Source: a virus. Taken from it: a DNA stretch of 56,624 bases. Each line of letters begins with the position of its first letter. Position 1 is the first letter of the stretch. Positions 8,675 to 17,860 of this stretch are shown one piece after another. The stretch is taken from positions 1 to 56,624 of the IMG/VR virus record IMGVR_UViG_3300034062_004863; one strand, given 5' to 3'. The notes beneath the pieces were generated by a model. It was not told the origin of the DNA, made no database searches, and saw only the letters and a list, made by a program, of their open reading frames with translations. The position numbers and the translations under genes were made by a program.

Positions 8675-9637
8675 TTAGTCGTTGAAGACCTCAAAAGTTA
8701 ATGTGCTATTAGCACAGAATTGATTTACTAAATTGGTTGGCATTTCTAAATTCACAAATCCATCTCCAGCATCAGAATATGTCCCTAAATAACTCATATC
8801 TGGTTCAGAGTTTAAGTAAGTTATAAGTTCTGACATATCATTTACTGTACCATCTCCGTAAAGTGATTGAATGTAATTTCCATTACAAAACAAAGCAATA
8901 CTAGTAAGAGTAATAGGAAACGATGATTCCACAGTTCCACTTAAAGTAATTGGTGTTGTATCAGTATCTTGTATAATTTGAATCTCAATAGGGAAATAAT
9001 ACAAACTATTAGAAACTGGTTCAGGAACACTAACATCAAAAACCGCAAGAAGAATACTATCGTCTTTTTCAATAACAGTATAGGGTAATACGAAAGTATC
9101 TATTGTGGTAGGACCAAAAAATGGTATTGCAACATTTCCACTTAAAACAAATGTTGTGTTTCTATTAAAAGTATTATACAATGGACCTGTGGTTGAATTA
9201 AACCCTACATAAACCCCTGTAAAATCCTCAATCCACTCAATATCGAATCCCAAGTTATTTTCTAATACTGTTACCGCTAAATTACCACTAGACACTAAAG
9301 TAGAACCGTTATCCCAATTTGTTGGTGTTTCTCCTGTTGCAATGAATACACATCCCGTTGTGTCTATAACTCCACTTGTTACATTAGCGATATTACTAAA
9401 ACTATCACCACTAACATAAGTGGCTATGGTGTAAGTTTCACCTATAATAAAACCATCATTAAAACCACCAAAATCATTTAAGGTAGTACCAGTCTGAGAA
9501 CCTATCTGAGTTAGTAGTGCTTTGTAAGTTGCTAAACTTCCTGTTGTAACTCCGGTAACACTTAAATTCCCATTAATTGTTATATTACCATTTATGGTTT
9601 GTCCCGATAAGTTATTTACTATGTATTTTGTTTCCAT
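8675..9637 (-). CDS. Virion appendage protein, probable tail fibre/adhesin subunit
   Basis: A 320-residue, beta-rich protein poor in Lys and Arg. The N-terminus (NLSGQTINGNITINGNLSV) is the short beta-repeat common at the start of phage fibre proteins. The rest is Thr/Ser/Gly/Asn-rich sequence with alternating hydrophobics. It starts 2 bp after the stop of the beta-helix gene, so the two are co-transcribed. I recognise no enzymatic motif. Receptor binding or fibre assembly is inferred from composition and context. Confidence 0.6.
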   Translation of the reverse strand: METKYIVNNLSGQTINGNITINGNLSVTGVTTGSLATYKALLTQIGSQTGTTLNDFGGFNDGFIIGETYTIATYVSGDSFSNIANVTSGVIDTTGCVFIATGETPTNWDNGSTLVSSGNLAVTVLENNLGFDIEWIEDFTGVYVGFNSTTGPLYNTFNRNTTFVLSGNVAIPFFGPTTIDTFVLPYTVIEKDDSILLAVFDVSVPEPVSNSLYYFPIEIQIIQDTDTTPITLSGTVESSFPITLTSIALFCNGNYIQSLYGDGTVNDMSELITYLNSEPDMSYLGTYSDAGDGFVNLEMPTNLVNQFCANSTLTFEVFND

Positions 9638-9639
9638 TT

Positions 9640-12240
9640 TTATTCGTTAATATTTTTTATTGTTAAGACATCACTTGCGTCGTAGTAAGATAATCTATTT
9701 GTTAGATTCGAGTTTTTGAAAATATTACAAGTATATAACTCATAAACTGAAGGGTTTTGACTAATACTTGTAACCGTAATGATTACATCATCAGAATAAA
9801 CGGATTCAACAATTATGGTTATGTCTTCCGTACTACCAAACACATCTCCAGATATTGTTAATAGCTCTCCAACTAAATAACCTGTGCCTCCCTGATTTAA
9901 CACTACGCTACTAACTACTCCGCTAGTGACTGTAACATCAAAAGATGCGTTTTCGCCACTACCCGTACCTTGAGCAAATATATTAGGATATGAACCTGTA
10001 ACCCCTGTTATTCCAATCCCATTCCCTGAAAATGTAGTAATAATACCTGTGTCACCTCCAATAGATGTACCTAATATTGTTATTGTATCACCAATAACAT
10101 ATAGTTTACCTGAATTATTTACACTAACATTAATAACACTTCCACTAACCACATCAATTTGAAATAATGCGTTAACACCATTACCATTAGTTGTACCACC
10201 AACATTACCATAACTAGAATCTGTAGCGGTGTTTCCTGTTGCAAAATAAGTAATACCACTTATGTTTCCATAATTTGTGGTGAAATCGATATTATCTACA
10301 TAGGTATCAACAATATTCCATTGGAAGTATTCCCCAATTGTGTTATTGTAAAAGTTATCAGGAATTGTATTGTTGTAAAAGTATTCACCAATAGTATTAT
10401 CATTAAAATAATTTCCAATTCTATTTCCCTGATTATATGAACCACCAAAACCAAATCCATCTTGTATTTCATTACTTCGAAAATCTGTACCCAGTGTATT
10501 GTATAAAAATGAACCATAACAAGTATTAAATGAAAAATAATCCCCAATATTGTTATGTGATGTATTACCACTAAAAGTATTTGGTGAACACCCAAACCCT
10601 ATATTATTAAATCCAAACTCCTCAAATATATCATTACCCTTAAAATCTGTTTTAATTTGGTTACTCCAAAAATTACCTTGAATGTCGTTACCCTTAAAAT
10701 TATTCATAATTTGGTTGTTTTCAAAAGTAAGTAAGTTGTCAACTCCACCAATTGTGTTTAGATTGAAACCATTTAATATTGAATTTTTTCTAAACATAAA
10801 ATATATTGTATTAGTATTAAAATCATCTCCTATACTATTTGAGTAGAAAGAGTTTGGTATGATATTGTCATAAAAATTATCACCTATAAAATTGTCATTG
10901 AAGGACTGATTAATAATAAGATTGCTATAAAAGTCACCAACAATAGTATTGTTTCGGAATCCACTATCTATGAGGTTATTATTAAAGCTGTCCCCAATAT
11001 TATTGTTAATGAAATCACCATTTATATTCGTTAAGAAATTATTTGTGAAATATGAACCTATTCGGTTAAAATCAAAATCTTGTCCATCAGCATTTCCTAA
11101 CATATTATTTTGAAAATAGTTACCAATCTGATTTGAGTCCATATCACAATCAATAATATTATATTGAAAATATGAACCTATAATATTTCCGTCAAAATTA
11201 TTTGTTATTATATTATATTGACAATACGGTCCGACTATATTTGAGTTCATAACATCATTGAAGGTATTACTCACCACATTTCCACCAAATGTGTTATTTT
11301 CATATGGTCCGCTTAAAAATACGTTATTTGATAATATGAAAATATTATAATCAATATTATTCCCCAAGTATGTGTTATAATTATTCCCATCATTAAATGT
11401 ATAATACTCCGCAAATTCATCATTAGTTGTTCCTGTGATATTACATTGGAATGGATTCATATAATCAGGTAATCTTATCCCCGCAGAATAATAGACATTA
11501 CTCACATTTGCTAATGTTCTACCTGTGACATACATTTCAACATTACTAACTATCGATGAAATTTCATAATATTGGAAACTAGCTATCCCATTAATACCCG
11601 GTGAGTAAACTCCAAAAATATCACCAACAGTAAAATCAGTTGTGAATGATGTTCCTGATTGTGCTGTAGTAACTTGTCCGGTTGTACCATCCAAATTAAT
11701 TTTACCATTATAGAATTGTTCTGAAAAATAACCAACATATCTTATAAATTGAACCGCTCTGAAATCATAGTCGGCTCTGTTATTAAATTGGTCAATTCTT
11801 TCAGTAATTCTACCTTTAGCCGGTCCACCTGTTACTTCAGTTATATTCCAAGTTATATCATAAGATATTTTATCTTGTGGGTGTAATGTTGAATATACCG
11901 TAGGAGAGAATCCTGTTGTTGATATTGCTAACAATAATATAGGTTCTGTTGACCCTGTCTTATAATTACCGGTAGCTATTGGGGTACCATTAACATCATA
12001 GTTTGGTTGGTCGTAACACGTTTGGAAGTCAGTCATTAAATAATAACTTCCTGCGGTTAGTGTTTCACCTGTGGCGAATGAATATAACTCATCGTAAGTT
12101 CCTTCGTTATAGTTTGAATTAGTGAATGCCGAATATGCTATATGGTATGTGTCACCGCTCAATTCTACGGGAAATAATGTATCGTTTGTTGGAAATTGTA
12201 AAAGAGATAATTCTCCGATTGTTTTACCTGTTAATGCCAT
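9640..12240 (-). CDS. Asn-rich beta-helix tail fibre/adhesin
   Basis: The protein has 866 residues. The N-terminal part (MALTGKTIGELSLL...) resembles virion-attachment segments of phage fibres. From about residue 280 to 640 it is made of short repeats around N-x-I-G-x-x-F-x-x-N-x-I (for example NTIGEYFYNN, NNIGDYF), the pattern of a right-handed parallel beta-helix with Asn/Phe ladders. The C-terminal 200 residues carry two Gly-rich modules (NQGGTGYLVGELLTISG type) seen in marine phage structural proteins. Its role is most likely receptor or glycan binding. A TATTTATA box precedes it by 16 nt. No catalytic motif was recognised, so depolymerase activity is only possible. Confidence 0.7.
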   Translation of the reverse strand: MALTGKTIGELSLLQFPTNDTLFPVELSGDTYHIAYSAFTNSNYNEGTYDELYSFATGETLTAGSYYLMTDFQTCYDQPNYDVNGTPIATGNYKTGSTEPILLLAISTTGFSPTVYSTLHPQDKISYDITWNITEVTGGPAKGRITERIDQFNNRADYDFRAVQFIRYVGYFSEQFYNGKINLDGTTGQVTTAQSGTSFTTDFTVGDIFGVYSPGINGIASFQYYEISSIVSNVEMYVTGRTLANVSNVYYSAGIRLPDYMNPFQCNITGTTNDEFAEYYTFNDGNNYNTYLGNNIDYNIFILSNNVFLSGPYENNTFGGNVVSNTFNDVMNSNIVGPYCQYNIITNNFDGNIIGSYFQYNIIDCDMDSNQIGNYFQNNMLGNADGQDFDFNRIGSYFTNNFLTNINGDFINNNIGDSFNNNLIDSGFRNNTIVGDFYSNLIINQSFNDNFIGDNFYDNIIPNSFYSNSIGDDFNTNTIYFMFRKNSILNGFNLNTIGGVDNLLTFENNQIMNNFKGNDIQGNFWSNQIKTDFKGNDIFEEFGFNNIGFGCSPNTFSGNTSHNNIGDYFSFNTCYGSFLYNTLGTDFRSNEIQDGFGFGGSYNQGNRIGNYFNDNTIGEYFYNNTIPDNFYNNTIGEYFQWNIVDTYVDNIDFTTNYGNISGITYFATGNTATDSSYGNVGGTTNGNGVNALFQIDVVSGSVINVSVNNSGKLYVIGDTITILGTSIGGDTGIITTFSGNGIGITGVTGSYPNIFAQGTGSGENASFDVTVTSGVVSSVVLNQGGTGYLVGELLTISGDVFGSTEDITIIVESVYSDDVIITVTSISQNPSVYELYTCNIFKNSNLTNRLSYYDASDVLTIKNINE

Positions 12241-12256
12241 AATTTGTTTTTTATTT

Positions 12257-12264
12257 TATAAATA
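12257..12264 (-). promoter_or_regulatory. TATTTATA box upstream of beta-helix fibre gene
   Basis: The minus strand reads AAATATTTATAAAAT, 16 nt before the ATG at 12240. It is one of the better-spaced members of the recurring late-box candidate. Confidence 0.5.
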
Positions 12265-12278
12265 TTTTTAATTTTATT

Positions 12279-13265
12279 TTAATACATTAAATAAAAATTA
12301 TCACCAACAATAATATATTCATCATTTTCAGTTATAATTGGATTAATTAAAATGTCAATTGGTGTTGAAGGTGTAGGAGTTGGTGTAGGAGTACTTGTCA
12401 ATGTAGGTGTAGGGGTACTTGTAAATGTAGGTGTTGGCGTTGGCGTAGGAATAAAAGGAATAACAATAATTTCATATGTACTTCCAACCGGAGTTCCTGA
12501 TAATTGACTAAAAAATGGCTCTCCTGTGTAGTTGTTATAATCTTCATCTATTGTAACAATAGTTTGTCCTGATAAACTTCCCAAATTAACCGTAACACCT
12601 GTAAATATTGTAATTGGAGAACCACTATAAACATTTAGAACATTTTCAAAAGTAACATTTATTTCTTCACTATATGGACGATTTAATACTAATGTATAAT
12701 ATGCAATTATAGACCCCGGTTCATATTCGACAAAAAGAGTTAAATTTAATGGTTCTAATGTTGGCGTTGGAGTTGATGTCTGCGTAGGGGTATTTGTTTG
12801 TGTTGGTGTTAAAGTTGGTGTTGATGTTGAAGTTGGTGTTACTAAACAAGGATTAAGTGTAACAGTAGGTGTTGGAGTAGACGTTAACGTTGGAGTTACG
12901 GTTGATGTGTTTGTTGGTGTTGGTGTTGGAGTTAATAAACAAGGGTTTACCGTTACTGTTGGTGTTGGAGTACTTGTTTGAGTTGGAGTTAATGTAGGTG
13001 TACTTGTCGGGGTTAATGTCGGAGTTGGTGTTGGGGTAGGTCTTGGAACATTTAATAAGTTTGGACATTGAACCCCATTTACTGTAACAACAATAGTATA
13101 AGTACCGTAAACATCTCTAGGTGGAGATAATAAATAAGGTCTAAACAAAAACGGTAATGTTTGTTGTCCCAAATTAATTACTACATTATCAACGTCAGGG
13201 GTAAAGATTATATTAGCAATCTCCCCATCGTAATTTATACTATTAATTATTATTGACTGTGACAT
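12279..13265 (-). CDS. Virion protein with Thr-Pro linkers
   Basis: A 328-residue protein in which an N-terminal beta domain (about 1-75) is followed by a long TPTPT linker broken twice by VNPCL or LNPCL-type segments (about 76-170). A Calx-beta-like or Ig-like segment follows (about 175-270, VTIDEDYNNYTGEPF), then a second TPTPT linker and a short hydrophobic end. Thr-Pro linkers are extended, often glycosylated stalks. It sits 10 bp after the Cys-rich structural gene. A whisker or decoration fibre is likely; the exact position in the virion is unknown. Confidence 0.6.
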   Translation of the reverse strand: MSQSIIINSINYDGEIANIIFTPDVDNVVINLGQQTLPFLFRPYLLSPPRDVYGTYTIVVTVNGVQCPNLLNVPRPTPTPTPTLTPTSTPTLTPTQTSTPTPTVTVNPCLLTPTPTPTNTSTVTPTLTSTPTPTVTLNPCLVTPTSTSTPTLTPTQTNTPTQTSTPTPTLEPLNLTLFVEYEPGSIIAYYTLVLNRPYSEEINVTFENVLNVYSGSPITIFTGVTVNLGSLSGQTIVTIDEDYNNYTGEPFFSQLSGTPVGSTYEIIVIPFIPTPTPTPTFTSTPTPTLTSTPTPTPTPSTPIDILINPIITENDEYIIVGDNFYLMY

Positions 13266-13275
13266 ATTAATTTAC

Positions 13276-15540
13276 TTATTGTATTATTGTTGTTGTCGTT
13301 GTTGTTACAGGTATTGTTGTTGTCGTGGTTGTTACCGGAATAGTTGTCGTTGTTGTAGTTGAGATATCACCTATTGTGTATGTAAAATCATCAGGAGGAC
13401 AAATTTCTGTACTACAATCAGGACAATCAGGATTAAACATTCTAAATGTATTTTTCAATATATTAAAATTGTGTTTAACTTCCGGAGCTGATAATGGTGT
13501 TACATACATTCTAAATTGAGAAATTCCCCCTTCAAATGTTCCTGCAAAATTTTGTTCAATAACTATATTTGTGTTCATCCCATTAAATGTTGTTCCTGTC
13601 AAATCATTAACAGGGAAACATTCAGGGTCTTGTTGATATGGACCATAAGGTAATGTACAAGATGAAAATGTTAAATTTTCTCTTAAACCTTGAGTTCCAC
13701 CACCCCATGATATATTAAAAGGAACACCAACTTGTTTTTCCTTATCAGTACTTAACGCTCTTGGTATTATTTCTTGAAAATCTTCTATGGTATAAAATAT
13801 TTTACCATTAATATAAATTTTTAATCTTCCTCTTCTGTATTTTTCCTCCTCTAACCATCTTGCATTTAAATTAACCAATTCAATTTTTGCTGGGTCGATG
13901 TTTAATTGTGAAGTATAAGGTACATTAATTAATGATACCGAGTTATGTGCTAATGATTCTAAATATTTTTCTTGAGTAATAATACCTAAACCACCTCTAT
14001 ACCATAAATCACAATCATCAAGCCAAGTGTATCTTTCCCACACAGCGTCTAATTGAAACCAATGTTCCTCATCTAACCACGCAGGGTTTTCTGTGTAACA
14101 AGTTGGATAAATTCCTCCCGGTGAACAATATTCTGTAACAGTATATCCTGTTGTATAAGTTAATCCACTAGTTGAACATGTTCCGCTAGTTTCACAACCA
14201 CCGGTAAATCTTAAAACCTTAACACCTATTTGAGGATTTTTAGGGTCACCACATAATTTAAATGATAATGCGTTAGACATCGCATCAAACAATGGATTTG
14301 TTTCACACGTATATTCTATTGATGAGTATCCCGTAGGTACACAAGTGTTACAATTATTAAAATCATAACATGGATTACAATCACTACAAGTTTCTGTACA
14401 CGTCGGTGTAGATGGTAAACAATTTGTTGGTGTTGATGTCGGTGTTGGTGTTGGAGTAGGCGTTGGTTCAATAATTGACGCACAAGTATGTGTCTGACAT
14501 TCCCATCCACAAGATTCACACGGGTCTAAATTACAATTACAACCACAAGTTATTTTTTGTTCAGGAATACCACGACATTCATGACATCCATAATTAACGT
14601 GTGGGTCGTGAATACCATATAATGACCTTGGAGGATAAACATAGATACATCTACTATCCGTCACCGTTCTATTACAACAAGCACAAGTTTGAATACAATT
14701 ATATAAATCTGATGTTACACGAGTATATCCTGTAAAACAATTTGGTGTTCCGTTAGCGTGATGATAAAATTTATTTTCGGCTCTCGCACCTAAATAAAAG
14801 AATATGTTTTTATTTTGTGGATAAATTTTGTTTAATGTTGTTTCACCTGATGTTGGAATATATTCATTAAACAATCTTGGTTTTAACAACATTTCAACAG
14901 ACCACCCTCTATTCATTCTTTCAGGAAATATTTCGTAATCATAACCAAATAATTTATAAAACCCTTGATAGAATCCACCGTATAATTCGTGGTATCTTCC
15001 TTCATAAGGACTATATTTACTTACAACTTCATATAAAACAGTTTTATTAAATCCGGAAAATCTAACATTAGGTGATTGAGTGTTTCCGGTTACTTGGAAC
15101 AATTTCAATCTTCTATCAAAATACATTCTATTAAACTTTAAGTCATCAGAAAATAACCCTTCGGTAAATGTAATAGTTTCTCCGGTCATTTTAGTAACCA
15201 AACCATTATCAATACCGGTCAATCCAATATCACAAGAAGTATGTGATTTAAAACATGTTATATCTAATTCTTTAGGATTGTAAAAATTTTGAGAAACAAA
15301 AATATTATTTCTATTGTAGTCCTTATATGTTAATGTTAAATCTTGAACACTTAATGGATTATTAATGTCAAAATAAAATGGTAATCTATTACCATAGGTC
15401 TGAGCAATCAAATATGGGGAGAAAACAACCTCTTGATTGTATCCTCTCTCATCTGATGTTAAAGACATATCGTAGGATTCTAAAGCAAAATTTAGACCCC
15501 AATTTGGATAGACGTATTGATTTATATTTTGTTGTGCCAT
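13276..15540 (-). CDS. Large Cys-rich virion structural protein
   Basis: A 754-residue protein. Residues 1-265 are aromatic and beta-rich (YPNWGLNFALESYDM...). The middle (about 265-480) has many Cys in pairs such as CCNR, CHECRG, CGCNCN, CESCGWEC and CSDCNPC, with a short TPTPT stretch, suggesting metal-knuckle or disulfide-stabilised modules. Residues about 500-720 are again beta-rich with a laminin-G/lectin flavour (WLDEEHWFQLDAVWERY, RGRLKIYINGKIFYTI). The tail is TTTTTTIPV repeated. This is probably a neck, tail or fibre-anchor protein that may bind glycans. It is divergent from the plus-strand gene at 15591, with 50 bp between the starts. Confidence 0.6.
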   Translation of the reverse strand: MAQQNINQYVYPNWGLNFALESYDMSLTSDERGYNQEVVFSPYLIAQTYGNRLPFYFDINNPLSVQDLTLTYKDYNRNNIFVSQNFYNPKELDITCFKSHTSCDIGLTGIDNGLVTKMTGETITFTEGLFSDDLKFNRMYFDRRLKLFQVTGNTQSPNVRFSGFNKTVLYEVVSKYSPYEGRYHELYGGFYQGFYKLFGYDYEIFPERMNRGWSVEMLLKPRLFNEYIPTSGETTLNKIYPQNKNIFFYLGARAENKFYHHANGTPNCFTGYTRVTSDLYNCIQTCACCNRTVTDSRCIYVYPPRSLYGIHDPHVNYGCHECRGIPEQKITCGCNCNLDPCESCGWECQTHTCASIIEPTPTPTPTPTSTPTNCLPSTPTCTETCSDCNPCYDFNNCNTCVPTGYSSIEYTCETNPLFDAMSNALSFKLCGDPKNPQIGVKVLRFTGGCETSGTCSTSGLTYTTGYTVTEYCSPGGIYPTCYTENPAWLDEEHWFQLDAVWERYTWLDDCDLWYRGGLGIITQEKYLESLAHNSVSLINVPYTSQLNIDPAKIELVNLNARWLEEEKYRRGRLKIYINGKIFYTIEDFQEIIPRALSTDKEKQVGVPFNISWGGGTQGLRENLTFSSCTLPYGPYQQDPECFPVNDLTGTTFNGMNTNIVIEQNFAGTFEGGISQFRMYVTPLSAPEVKHNFNILKNTFRMFNPDCPDCSTEICPPDDFTYTIGDISTTTTTTIPVTTTTTTIPVTTTTTTIIQ

Positions 15541-15549
15541 CTTTTTTAT

Positions 15550-15557
15550 GATAAATA
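15550..15557 (-). promoter_or_regulatory. TATTTATC box, leftward promoter candidate
   Basis: The minus strand reads ATGTATTTATCAT, 9 nt before the ATG at 15540. With the rightward box at 15571 it makes a compact divergent control region. Confidence 0.4.
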
Positions 15558-15570
15558 CATTAAAACGAAG

Positions 15571-15578
15571 TATTTATA
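15571..15578 (+). promoter_or_regulatory. TATTTATA box, rightward promoter candidate
   Basis: GAAGTATTTATATG lies 12 nt before the ATG at 15591. It faces the opposite way from the leftward box at 15550-15557. Confidence 0.5.
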
Positions 15579-15590
15579 TGAAAAAGTTAT

Positions 15591-16421
15591 ATGATAAATT
15601 TTAATACAGAGTACTATAGTAATAATTATTACTTCTTTTTGAAAGAGAGAGCGGACAAAATCTCCTTATATTATTCTATTGCGGATACTTTAACTGAATC
15701 TCGAAAGAATGATGAGAGAATTGACTTCGATAAAAAAGATTCTAAAAAAGTTAAAAATATTGTTGGAAATGTTTTAAAATCTAAAACAAAAGTTTCCAAA
15801 GACGCATTAACCAAAAAGTTAAAAAGTATTAAACCTAAAAAAGAAATTGATGAATTAGTTGATTCTGATGGAACAATGTTAAGTTCAAAAATACCATTTC
15901 TTAATCAAACTTTAACACCACACAAAACTACTGACCAAACTGTTGCTATGGCAAGAATTACGAATGACCCGGTAACAAGAGGTTATAGAGTTTATTATGG
16001 TGAAAGTGAAGAAGGTTCTGATGAAGTTATTAATGAGGTTGATTATTCTGAAGCATTTGGGTATGAAGAAACCAAAGATATGGATTTTAAAGATACGGTT
16101 AAAACACTTAAAGAAATGGGTGTTGAGAATGCGATTGAAAGAGCGAAACAATTTGGTAAATTACCAAAACAAAAAAGAGAAGATGGTGAATTAAAACAAA
16201 GATTATCTGAAAAAGATAGTATTGAAGAACAACAAAGAAAAAAAATGATTAAAATGGTTGAGGATATGTTAACCAAAAAATCATCAAATAATTCTGATGT
16301 AGTAAAAGATAAAGGAATAAGTAAAATATTATTAAAAAATATTCAATCAATTAAAAAAATTGCTGATAAAGAAGGTATCAGTATCAATATGTTAATCAAA
16401 GCGTTAAAATCTAATGAATAA
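15591..16421 (+). CDS. Charged helical protein, function unknown
   Basis: A 276-residue Lys/Glu/Asp-rich protein with predicted long helices and no recognised domain. The central part contains DPVTRGYRVYYGESEEG. The C-terminus (NIQSIKKIADKEGISINMLIKALKSNE) is helical. It is first in a tight plus-strand run of five genes and overlaps the next by 8 bp. The late-type box in front suggests virion assembly timing. Confidence 0.65.
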   Translation: MINFNTEYYSNNYYFFLKERADKISLYYSIADTLTESRKNDERIDFDKKDSKKVKNIVGNVLKSKTKVSKDALTKKLKSIKPKKEIDELVDSDGTMLSSKIPFLNQTLTPHKTTDQTVAMARITNDPVTRGYRVYYGESEEGSDEVINEVDYSEAFGYEETKDMDFKDTVKTLKEMGVENAIERAKQFGKLPKQKREDGELKQRLSEKDSIEEQQRKKMIKMVEDMLTKKSSNNSDVVKDKGISKILLKNIQSIKKIADKEGISINMLIKALKSNE

Positions 16422-16884
16422 AGATTTATATGGAAATACCGTTCAATTACCTGAAGATGTTGTAGAATATTTACAACAATGCTTTGATTCTGCAAACACA
16501 GATGATTCAACCATTGAAGGATTTAAAAGAAATCAAGAATTAAGAGATAGTCGTGAAACCACTTATCAACAATTAAAACGAATGAAAAATTGGTTTGATA
16601 ATTTTAATGGTCTTGAAAATGATTTACCTTTTATTTTGAATGGTGGACACTATGTAAAAAATTGGGTTAACGACACATTAGGTGGAATGAGAAATAATGT
16701 ATATATGGGTAAGAAATCAAAATCTGAAGTTTTACCAAATCAATTTATACAAACTCACACTAAAGATAATTTAAATACAATGAATAGACAAAGTAAAAGT
16801 CATAGTTCAACCACCGGTAATATTAACAAAGATATCACAGAAAGTTTAAAAAGAATAAACGAATTAATAAAAAAAATAATTTAA
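16414..16884 (+). CDS. Helical protein, function unknown
   Basis: A 156-residue protein that overlaps the previous gene by 8 bp. A region rich in Trp and Asn (MKNWFDNFNGLEND, LNGGHYVKNWVNDTLGG) looks conserved. The C-terminal third is Ser/Thr/Lys-rich. It probably belongs to the same virion-related unit as its neighbours. No family recognised. Confidence 0.6.
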   Translation: MNKDLYGNTVQLPEDVVEYLQQCFDSANTDDSTIEGFKRNQELRDSRETTYQQLKRMKNWFDNFNGLENDLPFILNGGHYVKNWVNDTLGGMRNNVYMGKKSKSEVLPNQFIQTHTKDNLNTMNRQSKSHSSTTGNINKDITESLKRINELIKKII

Positions 16885-16885
16885 T

Positions 16886-17179
16886 ATGGCAAATTTAGAA
16901 CCTTTAGATTTCGCACAACCCGAAAATGAATTATCAGCAATTGCGGATATGCAAAGAAAAATGTTATTCCCAAAGAATGACTTTAAAATCACAAATCAAT
17001 ACTCAGCCGTTAACCCTGACGCTTTAGCCGATGGTGATGAGCAAGGTAAAGGTACTGGTGGATTTTTAGATGTTTATAATCAAGGTGCGGGGGCAATACA
17101 AGACATTATGGAAAGAAAATCTGAAATAGTTGTTAATAAATACAAAGAAGTAAAACCATACACAACACCAAGTGCATAA
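16886..17179 (+). CDS. Small protein, function unknown
   Basis: 97 residues with Gln/Asp/Gly-rich composition (LADGDEQGKGTGGFLDVYNQ). It starts 1 bp after the previous stop. Its TAA overlaps the next start (TAATG), which indicates translational coupling. No domain recognised. Confidence 0.6.
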   Translation: MANLEPLDFAQPENELSAIADMQRKMLFPKNDFKITNQYSAVNPDALADGDEQGKGTGGFLDVYNQGAGAIQDIMERKSEIVVNKYKEVKPYTTPSA

Positions 17180-17859
17180 TGAAACTTTACAACACATTTA
17201 AATCACTTATTTTAGAAATAGCGTCTGTTGACTCTATAGTCGACGCTATAAAAAAACGAGATAAGATTATAATTTACTATGATGGGGATGAACCAGGTGG
17301 ACGTGGATTACGTTTAATTGAACCGGTTTGTTTTGGTTATTCAAAAGCTGATAATCCTGTTGTAAGAGCGTGGGACTCTCAAGGAGCTTCTCATACCGCG
17401 TATTTAGGAGAACAACCTTTACCGGGATGGAGACTTTTTAGAGCTGACAAAATATTCTCTTTTAAACCAACGGGTGAAACATTTAACGAACCAAAACCAA
17501 ACTACAATCCAAATGGTGATAAAAGTATGAATCGTGTTATTATTAATGCCGATTTTTCTGAAGTCACACCACAACAAGCACCTGAACCAACTACACCAGA
17601 AACTGAAGTTGAAGTTAATGATGTAATTGATGATGTAATTATCACCACAGTTAATGATATGATTAACAATATCATTGAAAAAGATGGTGCCGATTCATTA
17701 GAAGGTGTTGATTTATCTAAAGCCGCAGAATCATATAAAAGAATATATTCCGGTATTGAAGATAAGATTCGTAGAAATTTATCCAATCAAGAGAAAAATG
17801 ATTTAAGACCAAAAGTTTCAGAACTAATACAACAATCTCAAAGTTTAATTAAAAAATAA
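17179..17859 (+). CDS. WYL-like domain protein (tentative)
   Basis: A 226-residue protein. Residues about 20-105 resemble the WYL beta-fold seen in phage and bacterial regulators: IIIYYDGD, RLIEPVCFGYSK, VVRAWDSQGAS, GWRLFRADKIFSF. WYL domains bind nucleic acid or other ligands and usually regulate. Here there is no helix-turn-helix. A Pro/Glu/Asp-rich linker (about 125-160) leads to a helical C-terminus. It is translationally coupled to the gene upstream and sits 1 bp before the next gene. The assignment rests on motif resemblance only. Confidence 0.5.
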   Translation: MKLYNTFKSLILEIASVDSIVDAIKKRDKIIIYYDGDEPGGRGLRLIEPVCFGYSKADNPVVRAWDSQGASHTAYLGEQPLPGWRLFRADKIFSFKPTGETFNEPKPNYNPNGDKSMNRVIINADFSEVTPQQAPEPTTPETEVEVNDVIDDVIITTVNDMINNIIEKDGADSLEGVDLSKAAESYKRIYSGIEDKIRRNLSNQEKNDLRPKVSELIQQSQSLIKK

Positions 17860-17860
17860 T

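Noticed and set aside
10296-10595. Overlapping frame inside the beta-helix gene
   Set aside because: Shifted reading of the repeat-coding region with no start context and unlikely composition.
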